Shown here piece by piece: positions 6,637 through 8,049 of a stretch of 8,049 nucleotides of DNA; position 1 is the stretch's first letter; every line of letters begins with the position of its first letter. The stretch covers positions 1-8,049 of the forward strand of contig JACMJD010000254.1 in the NCBI GenBank assembly GCA_014380825.1, in the 5' to 3' direction. Below the pieces are notes generated by a model that made no database searches, was not told the DNA's origin, and saw nothing but the letters and a program-made list of their open reading frames with translations. The translations under genes and the position numbers were made by a program. Source of the stretch: Phycisphaerae bacterium. Lineage in GTDB: Bacteria; Planctomycetota; Phycisphaerae; Tepidisphaerales; Tepidisphaeraceae.

Positions 6637-8049
6637 ATGCGAATCTCTCGCGCCAAGTGGCTTTGGGCGGCGGTAATGTCCAGCGCACTGTTTGTTGCCG
6701 GGCCCATGCCCGAGCTGCTTGCACAGGATGCCAAGCTCGACCAGAAGGAGCATCTTCAGCAAGCACAGGTCGCCACGGTTGAACAGCTCAAGCACGAGGC
6801 GTTCAAAGCGCTGCGTGGCGGAAATTTCGACCGCAGCGATGAGCTGATCCGCGCGGCCGCCTCCATGTCGGCGGACGATCGGTCGCTCGCCCAGATGAGC
6901 GAGTGGATCGCGCAGTACAAACATCAACGCTCCGACTTCGTCGCCGAGCGCAAGCAGCAGTACGACAAGGTCGTCGCCGACGTGCACAAGTTGATCGACG
7001 GCGGAAAAGAAACCTTTGCGATCGATAAGGCCACCGAGGCTTACACCCTCAGCGACAACAAAGAGAATTTCAGCAAAGAGCCGTGGGTCGCCTCGCTCAT
7101 GACGCGGGCGGCTCAACTGGCGCAGGGTTATGAAGCGAATGATGACTGGCTCAAATCTCGCCGCATCTGGTCCGAGATGGGAATCATGGAGCCGGCCAAT
7201 CCGCAGTGGAAGGAAAAATTCAACGCCGCCCATCGTCGCGCACGTCTGCTCGCACTGTATGCGCCGGACGATTTCACCAAGTTATCCGAAGTCGATCTGA
7301 AAGATCGGCTCGAAGCCGACGCGCTGCTGAAGGGCCCGAGCACGCAGCCTGCGACCACGCAGCCGACGACCAAACCCCTGGCGGCTGACAACGATGAATT
7401 CAAGACCGATTGGCGTGACACGCTGAAAGGCGTCCGGCGCGACATGCTGGATGAAGCGCTCAGCGAAGCGAAGTCCAACTACTGGAAAGACGTCAACTAT
7501 CGCACCATGCTCACCGGCGGGTTGAAGGGCGTGAAAGCGCTCATCACCACCAAGGGTTTGGAGAAGACGTTCCCGAGCCTGGCTGACGACGCGAAGCGCA
7601 ACATGTTCGCTGCCAAGGTCGAACAGAACATGCAGATGGTCGCGAACCTTCAGCGGCCTGAAGACGAACAGCCCGCGGTTCGCCGCGTGATCAGCGATCT
7701 GCGGATCACCAATCGTCAGACTTTGCAACTGCCTGATGAAGTGCTGGTAAACGAATTCGCCGACGGTGCGTTCGCCGATCTCGACCAGTTCACCAATATG
7801 ATCTGGCCCAGCGAAGTCGAAGAGTTCTACAAGACGACCAAGGGTGAGTTCGGCGGCGTCGGCATTCAGATTAATTCGGACGAAGAAGGAAATCTGAAAG
7901 TCGTCAGTCCGGTCGAAGACACGCCGGCCTACAAGCTGGGCGTGAAAGCCGGCGACATCATCACGCGCATCAACGGCAAGAACGCCAAGGGCATCACCAC
8001 GACGCAGGCGGTGAAGAACATCACCGGCACGCCGGGGACCGAAGTGACG
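6637..8049 (+). CDS. Secreted S41-family (C-terminal processing) protease, 3' truncated by window
   Basis: The frame stays open for 471 codons to the window edge, so only the N-terminal part is seen. ATG 6637 is preceded by AAGGAA at 6624-6629, a good Shine-Dalgarno 7 nt away. Residues 1-29 form a Sec signal peptide (basic start, hydrophobic LWAAVMSSALFVAG, likely cleavage at LLA|QD), so the protein acts outside the cytoplasm. Residues 30-230 are charged and helical, without a motif I recognise. A Pro/Thr linker TQPATTQPTTKP follows at 236-247, then a region resembling the helical N-terminal part of C-terminal processing proteases. The PDZ domain starts at about 403 (GEFGGVGIQI, then VVSPVEDTPAYKLGVKAGDIITRINGK), as in CtpA/Prc proteins, where it gates access of substrate C-termini. 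The catalytic Ser/Lys region lies beyond the window, so activity cannot be judged. The roughly 400 residues before the PDZ domain are unusually long compared with CtpA. Confidence 0.88.
   Translation, partial: MRISRAKWLWAAVMSSALFVAGPMPELLAQDAKLDQKEHLQQAQVATVEQLKHEAFKALRGGNFDRSDELIRAAASMSADDRSLAQMSEWIAQYKHQRSDFVAERKQQYDKVVADVHKLIDGGKETFAIDKATEAYTLSDNKENFSKEPWVASLMTRAAQLAQGYEANDDWLKSRRIWSEMGIMEPANPQWKEKFNAAHRRARLLALYAPDDFTKLSEVDLKDRLEADALLKGPSTQPATTQPTTKPLAADNDEFKTDWRDTLKGVRRDMLDEALSEAKSNYWKDVNYRTMLTGGLKGVKALITTKGLEKTFPSLADDAKRNMFAAKVEQNMQMVANLQRPEDEQPAVRRVISDLRITNRQTLQLPDEVLVNEFADGAFADLDQFTNMIWPSEVEEFYKTTKGEFGGVGIQINSDEEGNLKVVSPVEDTPAYKLGVKAGDIITRINGKNAKGITTTQAVKNITGTPGTEVT

Noticed and set aside
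6631..7233. Minus-strand open frame of 200 codons opposite the start of the S41 protease
   Set aside because: The plus-strand frame has a Shine-Dalgarno, signal peptide and a PDZ domain further along; the minus frame shows no domain and crosses the protease start.

Overview
The window looks like chromosomal, mostly housekeeping DNA from a planctomycete, most likely of the Phycisphaerae side. This is inferred from general character: moderately high GC, many starts without a clear Shine-Dalgarno, a HEAT-repeat lipoprotein, a TQPATTQP-type linker in an exported protease, and an enlarged arginyl-tRNA synthetase. No 16S or other phylogenetic marker was compared, so the assignment is tentative. There are no insertion sequences, phage genes, CRISPR arrays, tRNAs or rRNAs that I can see.

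Layout. Five plus-strand genes occupy 138-4291: glutamate racemase (murI), a HEAT-repeat lipoprotein, a zinc-dependent MDR-family dehydrogenase, a class I SAM-dependent methyltransferase and a QueC-like protein. The last three are packed as one block: the dehydrogenase stop codon and the methyltransferase start share a base, and only 12 nt separate the methyltransferase from the QueC-like gene. A long hairpin (34-bp arms, 32 pairs) followed by six T's closes this run at 4296-4379. It also ends the convergent argS gene, whose stop codon overlaps the T-tract. argS fills 4378-6330 on the minus strand. A 306-bp intergenic region with a candidate promoter and an operator-like dyad separates argS from a divergent, secreted S41 (C-terminal processing) protease that runs off the right edge.

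How the genes may work together. murI supplies D-glutamate for peptidoglycan, and the lipoprotein next to it may be an envelope component, but no direct link is visible. The dehydrogenase, methyltransferase and QueC-like protein are tightly coupled and may share a pathway. The QueC-like protein is the most unusual item: it keeps the four-cysteine zinc site of 7-cyano-7-deazaguanine synthase, but its ATP-binding PP-loop (normally SGGxDS) reads NNGSINS and the other conserved QueC substrate motifs are absent. It is therefore probably not a working queuosine enzyme, and this three-gene block is the best candidate here for something undescribed. argS and the protease are standard families, each with an unusually long extra region.
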